From Karstenula rhodostoma CBS 690.94 (taxonomy: Eukaryota > Ascomycota > Dothideomycetes > Pleosporales > Didymosphaeriaceae): a stretch of DNA of 64,000 nucleotides. This document shows, in pieces, positions 56,246 through 64,000 of this stretch; position 1 is the first letter of the stretch, and the number at the start of each line of letters is the position of its first letter. Made by a program: the position numbers and the translations under genes. Under the pieces are notes generated by a model that was not told the DNA's origin, did not search any database, and saw only the letters and a program-made list of their open reading frames with translations. Location of the stretch: positions 28,985 through 92,984 of the forward strand of contig MU001504.1 in the NCBI GenBank assembly GCA_010093485.1. Direction: 5' to 3'.

Positions 56246-57853
56246 CTACAGTTTTGTGCGTCCTGCCTCGATTTGTCGTTGAAACGTGTCAGGACCACGA
56301 GCCAGGGCATCCACTTGCCACTTCAAAGTCTCAACGCCCTGTTTTCCCACACTAAACGTAACCAAATGCCACTGCGGGGACGGAATTGGCCACATCGCTT
56401 TCTCACATACCTCTCTTTCTCGATTCGCCTCCCAGTAGAACGTATCGCCATTCCACGGAAGAAGGTGATAGGTTGTTGAAGGTCGGCCTCGAACAGAGAC
56501 GTGGAGCCCCTCCTCAACGGCAGTGACTTCGAGCACCAGCGTGTTCGCACTATTGGCATAGGCGCCGGAGTATGAGGTAAGCGGTAGTGAAGGTGGCTTT
56601 TCAGTGCGATTAACTTGCAGGTACTTGGCCAATTGCACATACCATCCCAGTTGAGCTGACCTTGCTGAAAGCGCGAGAGAGACATAGTCTGGTAGGGTTC
56701 TAGAACCCAATAAAGCTCCGAGGAGAAGCTGGGCGCTAAAGTCTGTGGGGTCCATAAGTGGCGTTGCATTCGACAAGCATACAACACCACTATGAGTGCC
56801 TGGTAGCAGATACATGCTGTGGAAGTAACCAGGCAGATTTCCAGTGTGATGATAGACCTCGATTCCGGATAGATCAAGTCCGAAAATGGGTGTCTTCTTG
56901 TGTAACAGTAAAGCATTGAGGCTAGCGACGGAGAGGTTGCCCGGTAGCTCAGTACGGTATATGCCTAGACAATACGCTTGCGATGACTCTGGACTGGATT
57001 GATCCACGGCAATATGTGGTCTGAAGATGGTACGGAGATGAGTGAATGGAGATCCTGGTGTAGTATCCATTCTGTTCTTTGTTTGATGAGCGTACGCGGA
57101 GAGAAGGGCCGAGTATATTGTCATCATTTCGGACAAGGTACTCTTTCCACCTCCCATCGCGGAGAGGCCAGTTTCCGAAGTATAGGTGTTTGTTGGAATC
57201 TCGGAGTGAATTCCATTGTCTCGCACTGCGTAGGGCGCGGCAAGATTGGTCGATACTGGGAGCTCGAAAGTGGTGCAGCTCAGTCCAAGGGGTGCGAGAA
57301 TTGTGCCCTGCATGACCTCGCCGAATGACTTTCCAGTAGCTTGCTCTACTATCGCATGAAGAAGGATGAAATTCCAGTTCGAATAGATGAACGAGGATCG
57401 AAAGGTCTTCTGAGCCTTAACGAGCGTAGCTGTTTTGATCAAGTCCCTCTTATCAATTACGCCTTGTCCATGTTGCTGGCCCCAGAAGAAGGTTGGATTG
57501 GCAAGGCCAGTACGATTCGACGCGAGGTCCCTTAAAGTCGCTTTAATCCCAATGTCATCCTCTCGTAGCTGGAAGGTAGGCAAGTAGTCTCTAATAGGTG
57601 CATCCCAATCCAGGACTCCATCAGTGACTAGCTTTGCTACAGCACAGATTGCTAAAAGCTTGCTAAGTGAGGCGATGTAGTATACTGTATCGTCGTTTGA
57701 CTTTTCAGAGCTGGCATTCTTACTGAGGTGATGGGTGAGAATGGTCCGGCCATGATCAAAGACGCCGACAGAAAGACTGGGTGTCCCGCTAGCCTGCAAG
57801 ATGGAGGCGATAGCAGGGAGCTGCGACGTAAGCTCTGCAACGACTGTGCTCAT
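56246..57853 (-). CDS. beta-lactamase-fold serine hydrolase/transesterase (LovD-class fold)
   Basis: Class C beta-lactamase/DD-peptidase-fold protein, 535 aa, single exon, ATG at 57853. Active-site motifs are all present: SxxK in ASLSKLL (Ser62, Lys65), YxN in FIYSNWNF (Tyr157, Asn159), and HTG (336-338) in place of KTG. An extra C-terminal domain of about 130 residues (TSYSGAYANSANTLVLEV ... HVSVRGRPSTTYHLL) resembles the lipocalin-like tail seen in many fungal members. In fungi this fold includes acyltransferases such as LovD as well as hydrolases. Divergent from the PKS gene, so probably co-expressed. Whether it transfers an acyl chain or hydrolyses an ester cannot be told from the sequence. 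No signal peptide. Confidence 0.88.
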   Translation of the reverse strand: MSTVVAELTSQLPAIASILQASGTPSLSVGVFDHGRTILTHHLSKNASSEKSNDDTVYYIASLSKLLAICAVAKLVTDGVLDWDAPIRDYLPTFQLREDDIGIKATLRDLASNRTGLANPTFFWGQQHGQGVIDKRDLIKTATLVKAQKTFRSSFIYSNWNFILLHAIVEQATGKSFGEVMQGTILAPLGLSCTTFELPVSTNLAAPYAVRDNGIHSEIPTNTYTSETGLSAMGGGKSTLSEMMTIYSALLSAYAHQTKNRMDTTPGSPFTHLRTIFRPHIAVDQSSPESSQAYCLGIYRTELPGNLSVASLNALLLHKKTPIFGLDLSGIEVYHHTGNLPGYFHSMYLLPGTHSGVVCLSNATPLMDPTDFSAQLLLGALLGSRTLPDYVSLALSARSAQLGWYVQLAKYLQVNRTEKPPSLPLTSYSGAYANSANTLVLEVTAVEEGLHVSVRGRPSTTYHLLPWNGDTFYWEANREREVCEKAMWPIPSPQWHLVTFSVGKQGVETLKWQVDALARGPDTFQRQIEAGRTKL

Positions 57854-58705
57854 AGTTGCGACGAGGTGGATAGAGCGAATGGATCAGAGGAACACCCTTT
57901 GACCCTGAGTGAAGCGAGCTGCGGGGTAATGCGCTGGACCGAGGTCGGTGGAGTCCTCAAAAGATACGGGCAAGCAACAATAGGGAAGGTAACATTGATT
58001 GTCTCGGAGATGGCCTCGTGTCACGCATCACGGCATCTCTGTTGCATGATGATGGTAGTCATTGGACGTCGGCGCTCTTGCCTAACTTGATCAGTGGCAG
58101 AACAGGAACAAAGGAGTCTCTGACGAGATGCGTTGCGGGCAGGCGGCGTAGTCAGGTAAGGCTGCTTTGGTGTTTGCAGGCGAGGTGGTGGCGCAAGGGG
58201 CTCGCCAAGGCTTACTTGTGGGGCGGGGCGGCCGCATGCAGAACCCCTCAACTCAACCCCAGGTCGACCCAGTGCGAGGGAACGGACCCATCCGCATCCC
58301 CGAGCACCCACCCGCAACGGGCGCGATATCCGTCACCCTGCATCTCCATTCAAGAACCCCGATGCAGTGTGATCACCAAGGGTCTGGTGCTTACACAGAG
58401 CGCAGCATGGGACTATCACTGCCGCCCGGCCACGGTCAAGTCCGCGTGCAAATTGCTAGGCAACGGCTATTCCGTCAATGGATATCGCCATGACGAGCCA
58501 CACTTCGATGTGTCCGATCAGATACCAGCCCCCAATTTAGACGCGATCGTTGTGCCTTACCACAATTGGTTTTTCTCTAGACGAGGAGAGAAATTAGTGA
58601 GGCGTCAATAAGAGGCCTGGAAAGAGACCTGAAGAGGCTGCGGTCCCCTACAGCGGATACACCAATTCATTCATCAACGGATAAGTCATCGGCTCCACAT
58701 ACGCA
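57854..58705. promoter_or_regulatory. divergent promoter, beta-lactamase-fold gene / PKS gene
   Basis: About 850 bp between two outward-facing start codons. It is GC-rich in the middle with a GGGGCGGGGCGGCCGC stretch near 58220. A 197-codon plus-strand frame (58018-58611) covers much of it but looks like chance reading of GC-rich DNA. Control of both genes from here is inferred from geometry. Confidence 0.45.
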
Positions 58706-61700
58706 ATGGTGGTAAACGACGTTTTCTCTGCTTCTCACCTGCGGAACGGAGACGAACATGTTGTTCATGGCGCTGATCCGTTGATACTCCCTACGCAGGG
58801 GGGGCTTCTTACGGAACAAGAGTTAACCTCTCTACCAGCCAACGTAACTGCGAAGGAATCCTCACAAAGCGATATACGTACTCCCCATGGGCACCCAAAT
58901 GGCGATCTACATCAGGAACACGGCCACAAGCAGCCAGCTACGACTGGCAGAGGCCCAGTGACCCAATCTTTGCACCCAAAAGTCGATCTGGAGCCTCTAG
59001 CTATCATCGGAATGGCTTTTCAATTTCCTGATGGATCAACTACTGAAGAGGATTTCTGGGATATGCTAGTAGAAAAGAGATGTGCATCGAGGGAGTATCC
59101 CAAGGAGAGGCTGAACATTGACGCGTTCCACAGCGCTGACACCAAGAAGCCTGGTTCGGTAAGTACCACACTGGCTATCCATACCTGTACATGCCACTTA
59201 CGTACCAATCAGATACATTCAAAGAACGCGCACTTTCTGGAGAAGAACATTTATGACTTCGACCCCGCCTTCTTTTCCATTTCCCCAGCGGACGCCAAGG
59301 GGATGGATCCCTGTCAGCGTACGCTCTTGGAAACCACATACCACGCGCTTGAGGATAGTGGTCTATCTCTTACCAATGTATCTGGATCCAAGACATCGGT
59401 GCACGTGGGTTGTTTCTCCAGTGACCATATGATTTCTGCATTCCGCGACTCAGAGCGAATGCCCAAGTACGCAGCGACCGGGGTTTCTAGCGCAATGCTT
59501 TCTAATCGCTTGAGCTGGTTTTTTAACTTGCATGGTCCAAGCATTACGCTTGATACCGCGTGCTCAAGTGGAATGGTGGCGCTCGATCTGGCCTGCCAGG
59601 GACTCTGGAGTGGACAGACCAACATGGCTATTGTCGCAGCATCGAATCTGAATCTATCTCCAGAACTCAACATATCGCTCAGCAATATGGGATTCCTTTC
59701 TCCTGATGGCCGTTGCTTTAGTTTTGATCATCGAGCAAATGGATACGCCCGCGGAGAGGGGGTGGCAACGTTGGTCATCAAGCCACTTTCAAAGGCCATA
59801 GAGTCTGGTAACCAGATCAGGGCGTTGATCCGGTCTATAGGTTCAAACCAAGATGGGAGGACAAACGGAGGGATCACACAACCGAGTAGGGCTATGCAGG
59901 CTGAGCTGATCAGAGAAACATATCGCCGAGCTGGAGCAGATCTAGACATGAGCAAGACCAGATTCTTCGAAGCCCACGGAACTGGTACGGCCATCGGAGA
60001 CCCCACCGAGGCGCAAGCTATTGGTGAATGTTTTAGGGAACATCGCTCCGATAACGAACCGTTGTTCGTAGGGGCAGTGAAATCGAATATCGGGCATACC
60101 GAAGGAACGAGTGGCCTTGCTGGGATCATCAAGGCAGTTCTGGCGTTAGAAAAAGGAATCATTCCGCCGAATACCAATTTCGAATGCCTTAACCCCGAAA
60201 TCGACGGCGAGTTTTACCGACTCGTATTCCCCCAGGAATGTATAGAATGGCCCTCGGTTCCAGGTGAGATCCGCCGGGCTTCTGTGAACTCATTCGGCTT
60301 CGGTGGAGCCAATGCACATGTTGTACTGGATGACGCCAGGTCATATCTTCAAGCACATCATCTACGTGGAAAACATCGCACTATCCCAGCAAAGCATGCC
60401 TTTGCTGTTGCACATACAAACGGCGACACTACGCAAGTAGTGTCCAAAAATGGTCGCGATACCTTTGTACCGCAGCTGTTGGTCTTCTCAGCATTTGACA
60501 AAGGTGGAATGGAAAGACAGAGTGGGGCACACAGCGCCTACATCAAAAGGTTTCGTGGCTGTTACCCACCAGATTTCTTCTCCAATTATGCGTTCACCCT
60601 TGCCACATGTCGAACAATGCATACTTGGAAGTCTTTCTGCATTCTTGAGAACCACAACGACGGCGAAAACCTGGAGAGGTTACTCGAGCATGGTCCAGCC
60701 AGTAGTGCTTCTCTGCTAAACCTTGGACTTTTGTTCACAGGCCAGGGGGCGCAGTGGCACGGTATGGGACGTGAGCTGCTCAGCAACACTATCTTTGCAG
60801 AGAGTGTCAGTCGTTCTCAACAGTATTTGTCAGAACTTGGTTGCGGCTGGTCCATCGTGTCTCGACTTACGGACGACAAGTTCTCCCGATTCATTGGTGA
60901 GGCTCAGTATAGCCAGGTGTTGACCACGGTCGTACAACTGGCTCTGGTGGACCTGATCTCATACTTTGGTATTGCCCCATCGGTGGCGGTCGGTCACTCT
61001 TCAGGAGAAATCGCAGCTGCCTATTCCGCTGGACTAATCTCACACTGCTCTGCTATTAAAATATCATATTTCAGAGGTTTCCTCGGTTCGGAACTGGAGA
61101 ACGCTCCGGGGGTCAAATGGGGAATGGCCGCGATCGGCTTCTCGAAAGAAGATGTGGAGCAAGAATTCCACATGTTGTGGGGCGGGAACAGCTCGATCGT
61201 GGTCAGCTGCATCAACAGTCCGTCTACCGTGACTGTCTCGGGACCGGAAACCGACTTAGACGTTCTAGTATCACGCATGATTTCACGGGACATTTTTTCC
61301 CGGAAATTACGGGTAAAGCTGGGCTACCATTCGCCACAAATGCGTCTGATCAGTGCCAGATACTTGGAGATGCTGGGTACCCTCGATCCAGGGTCGCCAA
61401 GCGGGAGTCCAAAGCCACTTATGGTCTCATCGGTGACGGGGGACGTGGTCGATCGTGAAACTGTGTGTAGCGGCGCATATTGGGTTGAGAATATGGTGTC
61501 CGTAGTCAACTTTCTTGGCGCTATAGAGCGATGTACTCAGTTCCCAACAACGACGAAGGTTTGGAAGACTCTTGGTAGCAATCGTACGAACCACCTCCAC
61601 GTCCAAGGTTGGTTCGAGGTTGGACCGCATCCGGCACTCCAAGGCCCGATCCGAGAGATTCTAACGCCTATATCCGGAATCAAGGAGGTCAGGTACACCT

Positions 61701-64000
61701 CGGCACTTGTTCGGGGTAAATCTGCAGCGTCTACTATCCTGAAAGCAGCAGGGTACCTCCATTGCCACAGCTTCCGCGTCAACTTGGCTAATGTGACAAC
61801 TCTCGGAATGCGCAAGGAAGAGATCGAATCCCGTACAATGTCAGATGTACCATTCTACCAATTCAAACACGATATCCGCTACTGGGACGAGTCTGCCATG
61901 AATATCAATTTCAGGCTCCGACCCTACGGAAGCAACGCATTGCTGGGAACACGCATTGGTGATCCCAATCCTTTCGAAGCTGAGTGGAGGTTCCTTATCC
62001 AAGAAGATGACATGCCATGGATTCGAGATCACAAAGTGAACGGCGCGGTTCTCTATCCCGCTGCAGGCATGTTGACCATGGCCATCGAAGCGACGAGGCA
62101 ACTATCTTCACAGTCGCCTCTAGAGGCGCTCCAGCTAGAAGACGTAAGCATCCCAGCTCCCATTGTCATCCCAGCCACTGGTGAACAGGTCGAAGTGAGG
62201 TTCCATCTTTCTTCTTCGCACGAGAGAGCAGAGGTCCATAACTTCCGCATTTTTCTCTGCAAGCCCGACACTAGCCATGAAATGGTTTGCCATGGGAAAG
62301 TGCGGCGGATTGTTCAGCGCGCAAAATCAGAGGTCGACAATGGAAGAGACACTCGAGAGGGCGCAGCGCAACTGGAGTCCGAATACGACGACATATCCGT
62401 GTCTTGTACACATGAGATCAGTGCAGATAAGCTGTATCGTGCCTTCGGGGAAAAGCTGGGTTTGGAATACGGTCCGGCATTCCAGGCTTTGCGTCGTGTT
62501 CACTTCGACAATGCAGGACATGCTATTGCTAGTCTCGTCGATTATGAAGCTGGACCCTCCTCATCGTTTGTTATCCATCCCACGCGACTCGATAGCATGT
62601 TTCAATTGTGTTTCCCTGCAACACGAAGTATGGATGAGTTGGAGACCATGGTTCCTACCCACATACGCAGACTATGGGTTCCAGTTTCCAGCTCGTCTCA
62701 ACACTCCAGCTACCAGCACGAGAAGGCCGTATATGCGACTGCGAAAAGCGCTCTCCGACGCAACGCAACATTTAGTATCAGAGCTATCGAGACTTCGACC
62801 AAAAGGGCGATTGTAGAGGTGGACGGGCTGCAGTTGACATCCATATCGAACAAGTCTGAGAAGGTCAAAACTCTTGCAGATGCAAGTTATGTTTGCGGAC
62901 ACATGGATTGGAGAGTTGATCTAGACACCCTGGACTGTGAGGACATGCGGAGGTTCTGTGAGGAGGCAAGACCGGCAAGACCTGCACCTAAGCAACGGTT
63001 CCAGGCCATAACGAACTTATGTTTACATTTCGGTGCGCAGACTTTGACCGAAGTCGCGGAAGATGAGATCATTCCTTCCATGAAGAAGTACGCTACTTGG
63101 TTCCGCGGACATCTGGAACGTACGCCAATGAGTCCGAAAATGACTCCCGAAGCCGTCGAACAACTATGCGCATCACTTCTCCCTAGTACAAGCGTCGAGC
63201 TCCAAATCACGATTGGACAGCAGCTCGCGAACATACTTCGCGGTGAAGTAGATCCTCTGCAGCTGTTCTTCACGGACGAGGGAAAAATGACGAAGTTCTA
63301 TGCTGAAGCAATGGAAGACGCCACGTCGCAGATGCCCCTGCGTCGTTATTTGGACAGCCTTACGCACAAAACTCCGAATCTGAATTTTCTCGAAGTGGGT
63401 GCTGGTACGGGAGGGTCCACTACCGAGATCATGAAGACTATAGGCAACAGTGCGACTAGTGTGGCGTTCGAACATTATACCTATACCGACATCAGCCCAT
63501 CATTCTTTGAGCAGGCACAGGAAAGGTTCGCGGCCCTCAACCATCGCATGACGTACAGAACGCTAGATGTCGAAAGAGATCCAATCCCTCAAGGCTATGA
63601 GGCCGGTGCGTATGATGTTATCATCGCAGATAACGTGTTGCACGCTACTAAAGACCTATGCCGCACGTTACGTCACGTCCATAGCCTCCTCAAACCTGGA
63701 GGAAAGCTCATCATGAGAGAACTTACGGCCCCTCACGAAGTTCAGACAGGATACATATTTGGTCTCCTCCCAGGCTGGTGGCTCGGCACTGAAAAGACAC
63801 GTCAACTGAGTCCCGTCATTGACGTACAGACTTGGGGTCAAGTGATGCATGGTTGTGGTTTTTCCGGTGCAGATCTAGTCCTACCTGACTACCCGGGAGG
63901 TGAATGCAGTCAGTTGAGCTTCATTGTCTCAACTGCGGTACACCCCCCCGTAAGTCTGCTTGAGGCTCCGGTACCCGCCTCGATCCCACCAAAGTTCATC
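58706..64000 (+). CDS. highly reducing type I polyketide synthase, 3'-incomplete
   Basis: Iterative megasynthase building a reduced, C-methylated polyketide. Exon 1 58706-59158, intron 54 nt, then one open exon from 59213 to the window end; 1,747 residues are visible. KS about 95-515: DTACSSGM (Cys268), FEAHGTGTAIGDPTEA and KSNIGHTEG are complete. AT from about 650: LLFTGQGAQWHGMG and GHSSGEIAAAY (Ser747). DH from about 1060: DHKVNGAVLYPAAG with His1091 (HxxxGxxxxP). The methyltransferase domain has LEVGAGTGGST near 1544, IADNVLHATKDL and LLKPGGKLIMREL. The window ends after the MT core, so ER, KR and ACP, expected next, are not visible. The start ATG precedes an ordinary 90-residue linker. 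Without a TE domain, as usual for this class, it would need the FSH hydrolase. Confidence 0.96.
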   Translation, partial: MVVNDVFSASHLRNGDEHVVHGADPLILPTQGGLLTEQELTSLPANVTAKESSQSDIRTPHGHPNGDLHQEHGHKQPATTGRGPVTQSLHPKVDLEPLAIIGMAFQFPDGSTTEEDFWDMLVEKRCASREYPKERLNIDAFHSADTKKPGSVSTTLAIHTCTCHLRTNQIHSKNAHFLEKNIYDFDPAFFSISPADAKGMDPCQRTLLETTYHALEDSGLSLTNVSGSKTSVHVGCFSSDHMISAFRDSERMPKYAATGVSSAMLSNRLSWFFNLHGPSITLDTACSSGMVALDLACQGLWSGQTNMAIVAASNLNLSPELNISLSNMGFLSPDGRCFSFDHRANGYARGEGVATLVIKPLSKAIESGNQIRALIRSIGSNQDGRTNGGITQPSRAMQAELIRETYRRAGADLDMSKTRFFEAHGTGTAIGDPTEAQAIGECFREHRSDNEPLFVGAVKSNIGHTEGTSGLAGIIKAVLALEKGIIPPNTNFECLNPEIDGEFYRLVFPQECIEWPSVPGEIRRASVNSFGFGGANAHVVLDDARSYLQAHHLRGKHRTIPAKHAFAVAHTNGDTTQVVSKNGRDTFVPQLLVFSAFDKGGMERQSGAHSAYIKRFRGCYPPDFFSNYAFTLATCRTMHTWKSFCILENHNDGENLERLLEHGPASSASLLNLGLLFTGQGAQWHGMGRELLSNTIFAESVSRSQQYLSELGCGWSIVSRLTDDKFSRFIGEAQYSQVLTTVVQLALVDLISYFGIAPSVAVGHSSGEIAAAYSAGLISHCSAIKISYFRGFLGSELENAPGVKWGMAAIGFSKEDVEQEFHMLWGGNSSIVVSCINSPSTVTVSGPETDLDVLVSRMISRDIFSRKLRVKLGYHSPQMRLISARYLEMLGTLDPGSPSGSPKPLMVSSVTGDVVDRETVCSGAYWVENMVSVVNFLGAIERCTQFPTTTKVWKTLGSNRTNHLHVQGWFEVGPHPALQGPIREILTPISGIKEVRYTSALVRGKSAASTILKAAGYLHCHSFRVNLANVTTLGMRKEEIESRTMSDVPFYQFKHDIRYWDESAMNINFRLRPYGSNALLGTRIGDPNPFEAEWRFLIQEDDMPWIRDHKVNGAVLYPAAGMLTMAIEATRQLSSQSPLEALQLEDVSIPAPIVIPATGEQVEVRFHLSSSHERAEVHNFRIFLCKPDTSHEMVCHGKVRRIVQRAKSEVDNGRDTREGAAQLESEYDDISVSCTHEISADKLYRAFGEKLGLEYGPAFQALRRVHFDNAGHAIASLVDYEAGPSSSFVIHPTRLDSMFQLCFPATRSMDELETMVPTHIRRLWVPVSSSSQHSSYQHEKAVYATAKSALRRNATFSIRAIETSTKRAIVEVDGLQLTSISNKSEKVKTLADASYVCGHMDWRVDLDTLDCEDMRRFCEEARPARPAPKQRFQAITNLCLHFGAQTLTEVAEDEIIPSMKKYATWFRGHLERTPMSPKMTPEAVEQLCASLLPSTSVELQITIGQQLANILRGEVDPLQLFFTDEGKMTKFYAEAMEDATSQMPLRRYLDSLTHKTPNLNFLEVGAGTGGSTTEIMKTIGNSATSVAFEHYTYTDISPSFFEQAQERFAALNHRMTYRTLDVERDPIPQGYEAGAYDVIIADNVLHATKDLCRTLRHVHSLLKPGGKLIMRELTAPHEVQTGYIFGLLPGWWLGTEKTRQLSPVIDVQTWGQVMHGCGFSGADLVLPDYPGGECSQLSFIVSTAVHPPVSLLEAPVPASIPPKFI

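Noticed and set aside
58018..58611. 197-codon plus-strand frame before the PKS start
   Set aside because: No domain, occupies the divergent promoter, GC-rich and Arg/Ser-rich as expected by chance.

Overview
The window looks like nuclear DNA of a filamentous ascomycete (Pezizomycotina; a Dothideomycete is my best guess, but I cannot prove the class). The reasons are many short spliceosomal introns (about 41-139 nt, several with clear CTAAC/CTAAY-type branch sites), genes in both orientations without operons, an AT block with the dinucleotide signature of repeat-induced point mutation (RIP), HET-domain genes, an AA9 polysaccharide monooxygenase and a fungal-type polyketide synthase. Exon models were joined by hand; where stated, the exon lengths sum to a multiple of three.

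Layout. 1-3.5 kb is an RIP-bleached, gene-free block that begins with a 156-bp tandem repeat. 3.7-19.6 kb is an accessory-like stretch: a secreted carboxylesterase, a HET relic, a MYND/MSS51-type protein, transposon ends, a membrane-anchored aspartic-protease-like protein without catalytic residues, a Golgi-type glycosyltransferase, a Ser/Thr-rich secreted protein with a minisatellite, an AA9 LPMO, a small cysteine-rich secreted protein and a membrane protein broken by a stop codon. 19.7-28.6 kb is a housekeeping block: the Jac1 co-chaperone of Fe-S assembly, an SDR protein, cytidine deaminase, the ER lectin Yos9 and a Rad53/Chk2 checkpoint kinase. 29.7-45 kb is mixed: a HET protein, an MDR oxidoreductase, a FIG1-like protein, an S41-type peptidase, a DUF6594 protein, a disordered protein, threonine aldolase, an unknown protein and a broken GH43-CBM6 gene.

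46-64 kb looks like a secondary-metabolite gene cluster that runs off the right edge: BAHD-type acyltransferase, cytochrome P450, 14-TM MFS transporter, FSH-family serine hydrolase, rhodopsin-fold membrane protein, beta-lactamase-fold hydrolase/transesterase and a highly reducing polyketide synthase (KS-AT-DH-MT visible). A coherent reading is that the PKS builds a methylated reduced chain, the FSH hydrolase releases it, the P450 oxidises it, the BAHD and/or beta-lactamase-fold enzyme acylates it, and the MFS pump exports it. The enzyme set resembles the lovastatin logic (LovB/LovG/LovD), but the product cannot be read from this sequence. Two divergent promoters (P450/MFS and beta-lactamase/PKS) probably co-regulate it; no cluster transcription factor is visible in the window.
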